Part shown: positions 18,177 to 26,849 of the stretch, one piece after another
Layout: each line of letters begins with the position of its first letter
Position numbering within the stretch: position 1 is the first letter of the stretch
Assembly: GCA_020199835.1 (NCBI GenBank)
Contig: JAIVJV010000008.1
Location: 434,001-498,000, forward strand
Origin: Acidobacteriota bacterium
Lineage (GTDB): Bacteria; Acidobacteriota; Blastocatellia; Pyrinomonadales; Pyrinomonadaceae
Length of the DNA: 64,000 nucleotides
Reading direction: 5' to 3'
Notes under the pieces: model-generated
Told to the model about the DNA's origin: nothing
Databases searched by the model: none
Seen by the model: only the letters and a program-made list of their open reading frames with translations
Made by a program: the position numbers and the translations under genes

Positions 18177-18655
18177 GCATCTGCCTCGGTGTGGACCACG
18201 ACGTAATATGGCTCGCCGAACAGAATGTCGCGGCTGTACAGGACGAGGCTTGAAGTCGCCTGAAAGTTTACGGGACGTCCGACGAGCTCCTGTACGGACT
18301 CGCGCAACGCGTTCAACTCTGGAGTGGCGATGTCCGGATCCTTGTCGCCCAGCGGTTTGGTGTGCAGGCTCGGTAGGTAGTAGGCATCTGCTTTCCAAAG
18401 CTCCATCGCCTTGCTGCCGACGAGGGTGACATCGAGATCGCTGGTGTTCTTGCCCAGCGAATCGTATGGCGTTCCGTCTTCGTGGCGTTGGTTGGTGACG
18501 ACGCTGCCGCGCAGCACGATACCGGTGCCTTCGGGCAGACCTTGTTGCAGCTTGCGATAGAAAGCGATGAAGAGTCGTTCATCTCCGCCGAACGCAAGCG
18601 TGAGTACGCGCGAACGGATCTCGTTCTCGCTCATTTCATGAGCATCTTTTGGCAT
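18173..18655 (-). CDS. Nucleotidyltransferase-fold protein
   Basis: A 160-residue protein whose middle part reads LRGSVV, then a spacer, then NTSDLDVTLVG. This is the GS...DxD pattern of the polymerase-beta-like nucleotidyltransferase fold, with the two metal-binding Asp in DLDV. The third carboxylate may lie in the region near ALRESVQELVGR but I cannot assign it. It overlaps the downstream EEP gene by four bases. Function is unknown; a standalone transferase or an antitoxin-like use are both possible. Confidence 0.7.
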   Translation of the reverse strand: MPKDAHEMSENEIRSRVLTLAFGGDERLFIAFYRKLQQGLPEGTGIVLRGSVVTNQRHEDGTPYDSLGKNTSDLDVTLVGSKAMELWKADAYYLPSLHTKPLGDKDPDIATPELNALRESVQELVGRPVNFQATSSLVLYSRDILFGEPYYVVVHTEADA

Positions 18656-18704
18656 AAGCGGGTTTCCGTTTGTTTCTGAACACGAAGGGGGCTAAAGGGA
18701 GATG

Positions 18705-19553
18705 TCATCGTCCTCGCGCATTGTATAGATCGGCGCCCGACCATACGCAAGCCGCGTGTTGCGACTGCACCCGTCCGATTTCCAGCTCGGCGACAACTGG
18801 AATGTGGTCCGAAGCAAGGCTCTCGACCACCCACGCCTTCTTCGCGCGGAGCGCTTTCGAACTGTAGAAAATGTGATCGATCCGTTTGCCGGGCTTGTCC
18901 GCCGGATAACTGAAACCGTCGCCTTTCGCGCGGCTCGTGATCCACGCGTCGTCAAACCTCGTGCGCATCAGTTGGTAGGCACTGCCTGAAGGCACATCGT
19001 TGAGATCCGCGACGACGATCAGCGGCGGTTTGACGTCCGCTAGATATTTCAGCAGTTGTTCAGTTTCGAACAAACGTCCGTCTTCAAACTGATAATCCAG
19101 ATGCGTGGTGACAAAAGTCAGCCGCCGCCGATCTACTTCCACTTCGACCTGCAACATCCCGCGCCGCTCCGACTCACGCTTGTTCTCGAACATGCGGTGA
19201 ACGGAACTCTTGATCGGAAACCGCGACAGGATCGCGACGCCGTACTTTCCGCCCTGGTAATCGAGATTCGGAGCGAACGCATACTCCATTCGCGTCAGCG
19301 CAGCGAGTTCCGCGATCTCGTCTTTTCCTTCCGTTCGCTTCACTCCGCGATCGACTTCCTGCAAACCGACGAGATCCGGGCGTTCGCGATTGATCACGTC
19401 GGCGATGCGTTGAAGATCGAGCTTCTTGTCCATGCCGACGCCGACGTGAATGTTGTAAGTCATCACGCGCAGCGTCTTATTCGCAAGAGCAGGGGAAACA
19501 AAAACAGCCAGCAGTAGTAACAGCAGGCCTGTCCGCTGAGGAATCCGCTTCAT
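18705..19553 (-). CDS. Secreted EEP-family phosphodiesterase/nuclease
   Basis: A 282-residue protein with a signal peptide (about 1-24). Motifs in order: RVMTYNIHVGVG, DLVGLQEVDRG, FVTTHLDYQ, VVADLNDVPSG, RIDHIFYS and SDHIPVVAEL, which contain all the metal and catalytic residues of the family. It is likely a periplasmic or surface phosphodiesterase, possibly against nucleic acid or phospholipid. It is a distant relative of the neighbour at 17427, but that one is cytosolic. The last about 20 residues extend beyond the domain. Confidence 0.9.
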   Translation of the reverse strand: MKRIPQRTGLLLLLLAVFVSPALANKTLRVMTYNIHVGVGMDKKLDLQRIADVINRERPDLVGLQEVDRGVKRTEGKDEIAELAALTRMEYAFAPNLDYQGGKYGVAILSRFPIKSSVHRMFENKRESERRGMLQVEVEVDRRRLTFVTTHLDYQFEDGRLFETEQLLKYLADVKPPLIVVADLNDVPSGSAYQLMRTRFDDAWITSRAKGDGFSYPADKPGKRIDHIFYSSKALRAKKAWVVESLASDHIPVVAELEIGRVQSQHAACVWSGADLYNARGR

Positions 19554-19617
19554 CTGTGGGTCAACTCGTCTAAAATTTTTACTGGCGTAAGAGCGATGCG
19601 GATCTTAACATGGCCGC

Positions 19618-20382
19618 GTGCTCCCCTGGCTTGTCATGTTGTGCGCCGCGTTCGCCGCGGGCGCGATCAATTCCATTGCCGGGGGCGGAACCTTAATCAC
19701 CTTCCCCGTTCTCATCTGGCTCGGACTCGATCCCAAAGTCGCAAACGGCACCAGCACGGTCGCGCTCTGGCCCGGTCTGTTTGGCGGACTCTTTGGCTAT
19801 CGCCACGAACTCGCGAACAGTTCGCCGATACTGATCCGTCTTGGTCTAACCAGCATCGTCGGCGGCGCGGTTGGCGCATGGCTGCTGATCTGGACGCCAT
19901 CGCCGGTCTTTGCTTACCTCGTACCGTTTTTGATTCTGTTTGCGACAGTGCTCTTTATGTTCCAGGGAGTCATCAACAAGCGTCTGCGGCTCGGATCGCT
20001 CGAAGGCAAGCCGACGAGACTCTGGTGGACAGGCGCGATCGTCTTTCAGTTCTTCTCGTCGATGTACGGTGGTTATTTCGGCGCCGGTAACGGCATTCTC
20101 ATGCTGGCTGCGATGGGCCTCCTCGGTCTGAACGAACTGCATCGTGCCAACGGCATCAAGAATTTTCTGGGCATCTGCATCAACAGCATCGCCGTCGTGA
20201 GTTTCGCATTCGCCGGACTCGTCGTCTGGCAGGACGCGCTCGTGATGGCCTGCGGCGCGCTCGCCGGTGGTTACTTCGGCGCGAGCATGGCGATGCGTAT
20301 CGGTCAGACATGGGTGCGCCGCGGCGTGGTCGTGATCGGATTGATAATCTTCGTGGCTATGATATGGAAACTGCGTCAATGA
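19618..20382 (+). CDS. TauE/SafE family sulfite/anion exporter
   Basis: A 254-residue integral membrane protein with about eight hydrophobic segments. The family signature GAINSIAGGGTLITFP is at the start, and its repeat GGYFGAGNGILMLAA in the second half. It starts at GTG and is divergent from the secreted nuclease. Family members export sulfite, sulfoacetate or similar anions; the substrate cannot be told. The end overlaps the start of the DNA glycosylase gene (ATGA). Confidence 0.92.
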   Translation: MLPWLVMLCAAFAAGAINSIAGGGTLITFPVLIWLGLDPKVANGTSTVALWPGLFGGLFGYRHELANSSPILIRLGLTSIVGGAVGAWLLIWTPSPVFAYLVPFLILFATVLFMFQGVINKRLRLGSLEGKPTRLWWTGAIVFQFFSSMYGGYFGAGNGILMLAAMGLLGLNELHRANGIKNFLGICINSIAVVSFAFAGLVVWQDALVMACGALAGGYFGASMAMRIGQTWVRRGVVVIGLIIFVAMIWKLRQ

Positions 20383-20984
20383 AATCCGCGAAACTGCCGC
20401 GCGAGTTTTACACGCGTCCGAACGTGCTGACCGTCGCGCGAGACCTGCTTGGGAAGTTGCTGGTAGTGCCGGCGGCGAATGGCCAACGTGTGTCGGGAAT
20501 GATCGTGGAAGTTGAAGCATATCGTGGACCCGAAGACCGCGCGTCACACGCGTACGGCGGGCGTCGCACGCAAAGAACCGAAACGATGTACGGGTTAGGT
20601 GGCGTGGCGTACGTATATTTTGTCTACGGCATGTACTACCAGTTCAACGTCGTCAGCAACGTGGCTGACATTCCGCACGCGATCCTCATGCGCGCGCTGC
20701 AACCGGTCGAAGGCATCGAGCTGATGCGCGAACGGCGTCACAAGCATCCGGATCACAATCTCACGAATGGACCAGGCAAACTGTGCATCGCGCTCGGCAT
20801 CGATCGCACCCTCAACAACGCGGATTTGTCAGGCGATCGCGTTTGGCTCGAAGAGTACCAGTCGGTCTCGCCGCGCCGGATCGCCAAAGGCCCGCGCATC
20901 GGCATCGACTACGCCGAAGAGTGGATCTATAAACCGTGGCGCTTCTGGATCCGCGACAATTCCTATGTGAGCCGCCGAAGCTGA
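20379..20984 (+). CDS. 3-methyladenine DNA glycosylase (AAG/MPG type)
   Basis: I choose the ATG at 20379, overlapping the TauE stop as ATGA; the ATG at 20364 also keeps the frame. The 201-residue protein begins LPREFYTRPNVLTVARDLLGK, then IVEVEAYRGPEDRASHAYGG, GVAYVYFVYGMYYQFNVV and GPGKLCIALGI. These are the family motifs: catalytic Glu in VEAY, the intercalating Tyr in VYGMYY and the DNA-binding RR. It removes alkylated purines in base excision repair. The length is normal. Confidence 0.94.
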   Translation: MKSAKLPREFYTRPNVLTVARDLLGKLLVVPAANGQRVSGMIVEVEAYRGPEDRASHAYGGRRTQRTETMYGLGGVAYVYFVYGMYYQFNVVSNVADIPHAILMRALQPVEGIELMRERRHKHPDHNLTNGPGKLCIALGIDRTLNNADLSGDRVWLEEYQSVSPRRIAKGPRIGIDYAEEWIYKPWRFWIRDNSYVSRRS

Positions 20985-21013
20985 TATATCATTGCCGCCG
21001 GAGGTTCACTCTC

Positions 21014-23158
21014 ATGCTCAAACTCTCTCGCCGGCTTATCGGTCTCTCACTTCTCTTCTGCTTCGTGCTCACTCCGCTCAGCGCCACGCTCGCAGCGGAT
21101 TTCAAACGCGAAGTCATTTATCAAATCATCACTGATCGTTTCTTCGACGGCAGCACCAGCAACAACAATCCGTCGCAGAGTTCCGGACTCTACGACTCAA
21201 CCAAAACAAACTGGCGCGCTTACTGGGGCGGCGATCTGGCGGGTATTCAACAGAAGATGTCGTACCTTGCGGGTATGGGCGTCACCGCGATCTGGATCTC
21301 GCCGCCCGTCGATAATCTCAACACTAACATCCCTGACGGCAGTGGCAATCCGACGGCTTCGTACCACGGCTATCAGGCGCGTGACTTCAAACGCATCGAA
21401 GAACACTTCGGCAATTCGAGTAACAGTTGGACCGAGTTTGACAACCTCGTCACTGCCGCGCACGCAAACGGGATCAAGGTCATCGTCGATTTCGCCCCGA
21501 ACCACTCAACGCAAAACAACGCGGGCGAGTTCGGCGCGCTCTACGACAACGGCGCACTCCTCGGTAATTTCACGAGCGACACCAACGGCTACTTTCATCA
21601 CAACGCCAATATCTCCGGCGGTGGTTGGGACGATCGTTACCAGGCGCAGTACTTCACCCTCTTCGATCTCGCCGACATCAACCAGCAACACCCCACGATG
21701 GACGCCTACCTGAAAGCGGCCGCGCAACTCTTTCAACAGCACGGCGTGGATGGCTTCCGGATCGACGCGATCAAGCACCTCAACTGGGGCTGGCAATACA
21801 GTCTGGCAAACTCGATCTACACCTTCGGCGACAGTTTCCTATTTGGTGAGTGGTTCCAGGGCACCACTTCGGACCCGCTCTATCGCGACTCCTACAAATA
21901 CGCAAACAAGAGTGGTATCTCAATGCTGGATTTCCCACTCAACACCGCGATTCGCAACGTGTTCGGCAACAACGCCAACTTCTCCCAAATCGATTCCGTC
22001 ATCTCACAGGAAGGCAGCAACTTCACCTGGAAAGAAGACCTCGTCACCTTCATCGACAATCACGACATGGCGCGCTTTCTGTCGATTAACAATAACAACA
22101 ACCGTCTGCACGAGGCGCTCGCGTTTACACTGACGAGCCGCGGCATTCCGTGCATTTACTACGGCACCGAGCAATATCTGCACAACGACACGAGTGGCGG
22201 CACTGATCCTTACAACCGTCCGATGATGGTCAACTTCAGCACCAGCACGACCGCGTATCAGGTCATCAACAAGCTTTCGACGCTGCGCCGCAACAACACC
22301 GCCATTCCGTACGGCTCGATGAGTCAGCGCTGGATGAATAACGACGTCTACATCTACGAGCGGAAGTTCTTTGGCAACGTGGTGCTGGTTGCAATCAACA
22401 AGAACGAGAGCAGCAGTTACAGCATCACCGGACTAAACACGTCCTTGCCGGCGGGCAGTTATTCCGATTATCTGACGGGCTCGGTGGGCGGCTTCTCGAT
22501 CACGGTCAACTCCGGCTCGGGTGGGAACAATCCGGTTACCAATTTCACTCTGCCGGCGCACACGGTTTCCGTCTGGCAATTCACCGAGAGCGGCGGCTCG
22601 CCACAGGTCGGTTCAATTGGACCAACCAACGGTCAGTCCGGCGTGAAAGTGACGATTGGGGGCAAAAACTTCGGCAGCACCACGGGTACGGTGAAATTCG
22701 GCACAACCACCGCGACCGTGAACTCCTGGACGCCCACACACATTGTCGCGACCACGCCGTCTGTTACCAACGGCAACTACAGCGTCACGGTTACGAACTC
22801 AGGCGGCCAAGTCTCGAATCCCATTCAGTACACGGTGCTCACGGCGAAGCTCATTCCGATCACGTTCACCGTCAACAACGCGAGCCCGACATCAGTGGGT
22901 GACTATATTTTTCTCACCGGCAACACAGTCGAACTCGGCAAATGGTCAACCACGTGGGACGGCGCTGTGGGTCCATTGCTGACGCCGAACTATCCGAACT
23001 GGTTCAACGTCGTGAGCGTGGCCGCGGGCCAGACGATTCAATTCAAGTTCATCAAGATCGCCGCGAACGGCTCAGTGACATGGGAAGCAGGTTCCAATCA
23101 CACGTACACGGTGCCGACGAGTGGCACCGGCTCGGTGAACGTGAACTGGCAGTATTGA
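21014..23158 (+). CDS. GH13 cyclodextrin glucanotransferase-like alpha-amylase with CBM20
   Basis: I start at 21014, giving a signal peptide (about 1-28). The 714-residue protein has GH13 domains A/B with the four motifs: VIVDFAPNH, GFRIDAIKHL (nucleophile D251), FLFGEWFQG (acid E279) and FIDNHDMARF (D351). Domain C follows, then an IPT/TIG domain (about 540-610) and a CBM20 starch-binding domain (about 620-714). This A-B-C-D-E order is that of CGTases and maltogenic amylases. The residue before DLAD is F217, matching the aromatic centre that CGTases use to wrap the glucan chain, which favours cyclising or transglycosylating activity. It is a single exported enzyme for starch. Confidence 0.9.
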   Translation: MLKLSRRLIGLSLLFCFVLTPLSATLAADFKREVIYQIITDRFFDGSTSNNNPSQSSGLYDSTKTNWRAYWGGDLAGIQQKMSYLAGMGVTAIWISPPVDNLNTNIPDGSGNPTASYHGYQARDFKRIEEHFGNSSNSWTEFDNLVTAAHANGIKVIVDFAPNHSTQNNAGEFGALYDNGALLGNFTSDTNGYFHHNANISGGGWDDRYQAQYFTLFDLADINQQHPTMDAYLKAAAQLFQQHGVDGFRIDAIKHLNWGWQYSLANSIYTFGDSFLFGEWFQGTTSDPLYRDSYKYANKSGISMLDFPLNTAIRNVFGNNANFSQIDSVISQEGSNFTWKEDLVTFIDNHDMARFLSINNNNNRLHEALAFTLTSRGIPCIYYGTEQYLHNDTSGGTDPYNRPMMVNFSTSTTAYQVINKLSTLRRNNTAIPYGSMSQRWMNNDVYIYERKFFGNVVLVAINKNESSSYSITGLNTSLPAGSYSDYLTGSVGGFSITVNSGSGGNNPVTNFTLPAHTVSVWQFTESGGSPQVGSIGPTNGQSGVKVTIGGKNFGSTTGTVKFGTTTATVNSWTPTHIVATTPSVTNGNYSVTVTNSGGQVSNPIQYTVLTAKLIPITFTVNNASPTSVGDYIFLTGNTVELGKWSTTWDGAVGPLLTPNYPNWFNVVSVAAGQTIQFKFIKIAANGSVTWEAGSNHTYTVPTSGTGSVNVNWQY

Positions 23159-23236
23159 TTTTTTGTTGACAACCTTCTGCGAGTGAAATATTGCGCGCAC
23201 GTTCTCAACAGCGCAAGACCTCATTCCCATTCGTAG

Positions 23237-23948
23237 GAGTTTCTGCACAAGCAGATCACGGTCCAGCAGAACCTCAAAGCCGTCGAAACGTTGAAGAGCA
23301 TCGGCCTGATGTTCGAGTACGGGTTCATGCTGCTCGATCCTTCGAGCACGTTTGAGTCGGTCCGCGAAAACATCGGGTTCCTGCGCACGATTCTCGCCGA
23401 CGGCTGTTTGCCCGTGACCTTCTGCCGCATGCTTCCTTACGACGGTACGCCGATCAAAGACGAGCTCGTGCGAACCGGACGTTTGCGTGGCGACGTCTGC
23501 AATCCGGATTACGACTTTCTCGATCCGCGCATCGGCGAGTTTTATCAGGCGCTAACGGAACTCGTGAGTCTTACTTGTTGGATTCATGGTCTGGAAGCGG
23601 TGACTATCCAACTCGGATGCGCATGGCATGAAGTGGCCGTGATGGAGAGACTGTTTCCGGCATTGTCTGGGTTTAACAACTACAAAGATGCTCTTCGCGA
23701 AATAACGAAGAGGAGCAACGATCTATTGCTGCGAGTCGTAGAAGATCTGTCGTACCAGTTTTTCCGACAACCTGCCCGTGCAATGGACTCCGGAAGTCAT
23801 CGACCAAACACGCGTTCGTGTCGTGGACGCACTGTTGCGCGAGCGCGACGCCTTCGTTTACGCCAACGAGGAGATCTTGCTCGAGACGCTGGAAAGGGAC
23901 GCCCTCGCCGTCGCCGAGGACCCTCGCCTTGAGGTCAGTTCCGTCTGA
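23237..23948 (+). pseudogene. Relic of a B12-binding-type radical SAM enzyme
   Basis: Immediately after an in-frame TAG a conserved segment begins: HKQITVQQNLKAVETLKS, EYGFMLLDPSSTFESVRENI and FCRMLPYDGTPI. This matches the C-terminal half of B12-binding radical SAM proteins (HKQTT/GFMxxxPxxT pattern). The CxxxCxxC cluster site and everything before it are gone. Near 23760, at a five-T run, the frame shifts, and the tail continues as VIDQTRVRVVDALLRER to the TGA at 23946. It is therefore truncated at the front and frameshifted at the end. There is no start or ribosome site. Confidence 0.7.
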
Positions 23949-24100
23949 AAATTCTTCTTGACAGCGGCAGGTCAATAAATTAAATACTGTTTGTCTCTGT
24001 TATTCGACGTACAGAGATGGTTTCACTTCGTTTTTCCTACCCGATCTTCTGAAACCGAAACACGCGGCGTCCAACAACAACCTAGATTCGAGGTACACCT

Positions 24101-25141
24101 ATGTCCTTTCCTCTGCTTTCCGGTCTGCGCTCCAACGACCTGGCTATCGATCTCGGCACGGCAAACACGCTGGTTTACGCCAAAGGGCGCGGTGTGGTGC
24201 TCAGCGAACCATCCATCGTGGCCATCAATAAAGTGACTAACAACGTGGAGGCGGTCGGAAAAGAAGCAAAGGAGATGCTTGGCCGGACCCCGGGCAACAT
24301 CGTGGCGATTCGCCCGATGCGCGACGGCGTCATCGCAAACTTTGAAGTGACCGAGAAGATGCTTCAGCACTTTATCCGCAAGGCGCATAACGGCCGGACG
24401 TGGGTCAGCCCGCGGGTAGTTATCGGGATTCCGTCGGAGATCACGCAGGTTGAGCGGCGTGCCGTCGAAGACTCGGCTTATCGCGCGAAGGCATCGGAAG
24501 TTTACCTCGTTGAAGAGGCTGTCGCGGCCGCGATTGGTGCCGGACTGCCGATTACCGAACCGCAGGGCAATATCGTCGTGGACATCGGCGGCGGCACGAC
24601 GGATATCGCCGTGATCAGCCTTGGTGGAATCGTTTACGCCCGTGCGGTGCGCACGGCCGGCGACGCGATGGACAATGCCGTCGCTGAGTGGGTGAAGCGT
24701 AAATACAACTTGTTGATTGGCGAACGCACAGCGGAAGAGATCAAGATTCGTCTAGGCAGTGCGTTTCCGCTCGACGAGCCGTTGAGCATGGAAGTGCGTG
24801 GCCGCAATCTCATCGAAGGTATTCCGCAAACGATTACTGTGACGGACGAAGAGATCCGGCAAGCCCTCGATCCCTCGATCAGTGCGATTGTCGATGCGGT
24901 GCGCGTGGCACTCGAGCGCACGCCTCCCGAGCTCTCGGCAGACATTATCGATCGCGGTGTGGTTCTGACCGGCGGTGGCGCATTGCTTGCGAACCTCGAC
25001 AAGCGTTTGCGCACTGAGACCGGTTTACCGGTTTTCGTGGCGGATGATCCGCTGACGTCGGTAGTGCTCGGAGCTGGTAAAATGCTTTCCGATTTTGCGC
25101 TGTTGAAGCGAGTGAAGTGGGAGAACACGCTCCAGTACTAA
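24101..25141 (+). CDS. mreB: Rod-shape determining actin homologue MreB
   Basis: A 346-residue actin-fold ATPase. Motifs: phosphate-1 [10 protein letters not shown], phosphate-2 [12 protein letters not shown], adenosine loop [10 protein letters not shown], and [15 protein letters not shown] in between. Near the N-terminus, [13 protein letters not shown] resembles the membrane-targeting helix of other MreB. It forms membrane-bound filaments that guide peptidoglycan synthesis in rod cells. mreC/mreD are not downstream, so the gene is separated from the usual cluster. A good GAGGTACACCT site precedes the ATG. A second, divergent homologue lies at 26850. Confidence 0.96.
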   Translation: MSFPLLSGLRSNDLAIDLGTANTLVYAKGRGVVLSEPSIVAINKVTNNVEAVGKEAKEMLGRTPGNIVAIRPMRDGVIANFEVTEKMLQHFIRKAHNGRTWVSPRVVIGIPSEITQVERRAVEDSAYRAKASEVYLVEEAVAAAIGAGLPITEPQGNIVVDIGGGTTDIAVISLGGIVYARAVRTAGDAMDNAVAEWVKRKYNLLIGERTAEEIKIRLGSAFPLDEPLSMEVRGRNLIEGIPQTITVTDEEIRQALDPSISAIVDAVRVALERTPPELSADIIDRGVVLTGGGALLANLDKRLRTETGLPVFVADDPLTSVVLGAGKMLSDFALLKRVKWENTLQY

Positions 25142-25191
25142 CCAGCGATCAGTCGCACCCCAGAATCCCCTGTTAGCGCCAACGGTGGCCC

Positions 25192-25452
25192 ATGTTTGAG
25201 TCAGAGGAGCAAAAACAGCGTGCTGAGCGGATCGTCATGCTGCTCGCGAAACTGTACGTAATACTCGAGCTATCGCTTGATACGTGCCCGGTGTGCCACA
25301 AAGCCCTCGGGCACGACGACGAGTGTCCGATACCTCTCGCCTGGTCGATGCTCACACCCGAACAGCAGCACGACGCCCGCGCCGCCATCCGCGCCCTCGC
25401 CCTCAGCATCGGCAACGACGACTCGGTCCTCGATCCTCCGTTGGTTCACTAA
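25192..25452 (+). CDS. Small Cys-containing protein of unknown function, 86 residues
   Basis: Residues about 30-46 contain CPVCHKALGHDDEC, a possible three-Cys plus His zinc knuckle. The start MFESEEQKQRAERIVMLLAK suggests an amphipathic helix. No family is recognised. It follows mreB by 50 bases and overlaps the convergent aminotransferase gene by four. Confidence 0.6.
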   Translation: MFESEEQKQRAERIVMLLAKLYVILELSLDTCPVCHKALGHDDECPIPLAWSMLTPEQQHDARAAIRALALSIGNDDSVLDPPLVH

Positions 25453-26780
25453 TCCGTAACTGCCTGGTCCGTAATCTGCAGCCCTCGATCAATAATCGCA
25501 AACGCTTCGCGCAGCTCTGTCTCGGTGATGCATAGCGGCGGGTTGGTGAAGAACGTGTTCCAGCGCACGAAGGTGTAGAGGCCTTCCTCGCGGAAGAACT
25601 TGCCGAGCGCCTGCATCTCCGGCGCGGTGCCGTTGAAAGGCGCCATCGGTTCGAGAGTCCGGCGACTGCGAACCAACTCAACGATTCCAAACAACCCGAT
25701 GTTGCGAGTCGCGCCCACCGACGGATGCCGGTCGACCAAATCGCGAAGCAGACCGTGCATCAACTCTCCCATTTGTCGCGCGTTCTCGATCAGTTTGTCT
25801 TCTTCGTAGACGGAGATCGTGGCGATCGCGGCTGCGCACGCCAGCGGATGACTGTTGTAAGTCAAACCGCCGTAGAAAAAGTTCTTCTGAAAGTGCTCGG
25901 CGATGTTGCGTCGCATTCCGACCGCGCCGAGCTGCACGTACGCGCTCGTCAATCCTTTGGCCATCGATATCAAATCAGGCTGGACCTTCCAGTGATCTAC
26001 CGAGAACCACTCGCCGGTGCGACCAAACCCGGCCATCACTTCGTCGGCGATCAACAGGATGCCGTGCTTGTCGCAGATGTCGCGCAGGCCCTGCAGGTAA
26101 CCATCCGGCGGAATCAAGATTCCATTCGTGCCGGTTACCGGTTCGACAATGATAGCGGCGATCGTCTTTGGGCCTTCCAGCTCGATGATCTCGTCAGTCC
26201 GGGCGAGCACGTCTTCGGTCGTGTCGTAACCTTTTTGAATCCCGTGATAGAAATCAGGAATACGAAACACGCCCGGGATTCCGGGTTCCGCGCCCCAACG
26301 CCGCGGATCGCCCGTTAACGTCAACACGCCCGCGGTGCCGCCGTGATACGAGCGATAACGCGCGCCGATCTTTTGCCGGCCGGTGACCAGGCGCGCGATG
26401 CGGATCGCATTCTCGTTGGCTTCAGCGCCGCCGTTGGTGAAGAAGAACGTGTCGATGTCACCAGGCGTGATCTCCGCCAGCTTCGCGGCGAGGCGGGCGC
26501 GCACTTCAGTCGCCATAAAAGGGTTCGCATACGCGAGTGTCGCCGCTTGCTGTTGAATCGCGCGAATTACCCGTTCGTCGCCATGGCCGATGTTCACGCA
26601 CATCAACTGGCTGTTGAAGTCGATGAAGCGCTTCCCTTCCGGCGTCCAGAAGTAAATGCCTTTGGCGCGCGCAACGGGAATCGGATCAACTGCCGATTGA
26701 ACGGACCATTCGAAGAGTGTGTGGCGGCGCGAGAGCTCGACGATCTGCTCGCCGCTCATGGTGTCGAATTTTGTAGCCAT
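25449..26780 (-). CDS. Class III PLP-dependent aminotransferase
   Basis: A 443-residue fold-type I enzyme. Visible residues are the PLP-phosphate motif NGGAEANENAIRIAR, the catalytic-pocket Asp in LLIADEVMAGFGRTG, and the PLP Lys in ISMAKGLTSAYVQLGAVGM. It resembles omega-amino acid:pyruvate or beta-alanine/taurine:pyruvate transaminases, which transfer amino groups from omega-amines to pyruvate. The gene lies between two mreB genes but is on the opposite strand, and no biosynthetic neighbours are seen, so the physiological substrate is not predicted. Confidence 0.93.
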   Translation of the reverse strand: MATKFDTMSGEQIVELSRRHTLFEWSVQSAVDPIPVARAKGIYFWTPEGKRFIDFNSQLMCVNIGHGDERVIRAIQQQAATLAYANPFMATEVRARLAAKLAEITPGDIDTFFFTNGGAEANENAIRIARLVTGRQKIGARYRSYHGGTAGVLTLTGDPRRWGAEPGIPGVFRIPDFYHGIQKGYDTTEDVLARTDEIIELEGPKTIAAIIVEPVTGTNGILIPPDGYLQGLRDICDKHGILLIADEVMAGFGRTGEWFSVDHWKVQPDLISMAKGLTSAYVQLGAVGMRRNIAEHFQKNFFYGGLTYNSHPLACAAAIATISVYEEDKLIENARQMGELMHGLLRDLVDRHPSVGATRNIGLFGIVELVRSRRTLEPMAPFNGTAPEMQALGKFFREEGLYTFVRWNTFFTNPPLCITETELREAFAIIDRGLQITDQAVTD

Positions 26781-26849
26781 GGCCCGCGATGCTACTCAAA
26801 TCACGCACGATTGACAACGCTTTAGCGTTTACACATTATCGCTAACACA

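Noticed and set aside
17427..18398. 323-residue version of the EEP protein
   Set aside because: The extra 74 residues are just the wrong frame of the coupled upstream gene; GTG at 18176 with GTGA overlap is the better start.
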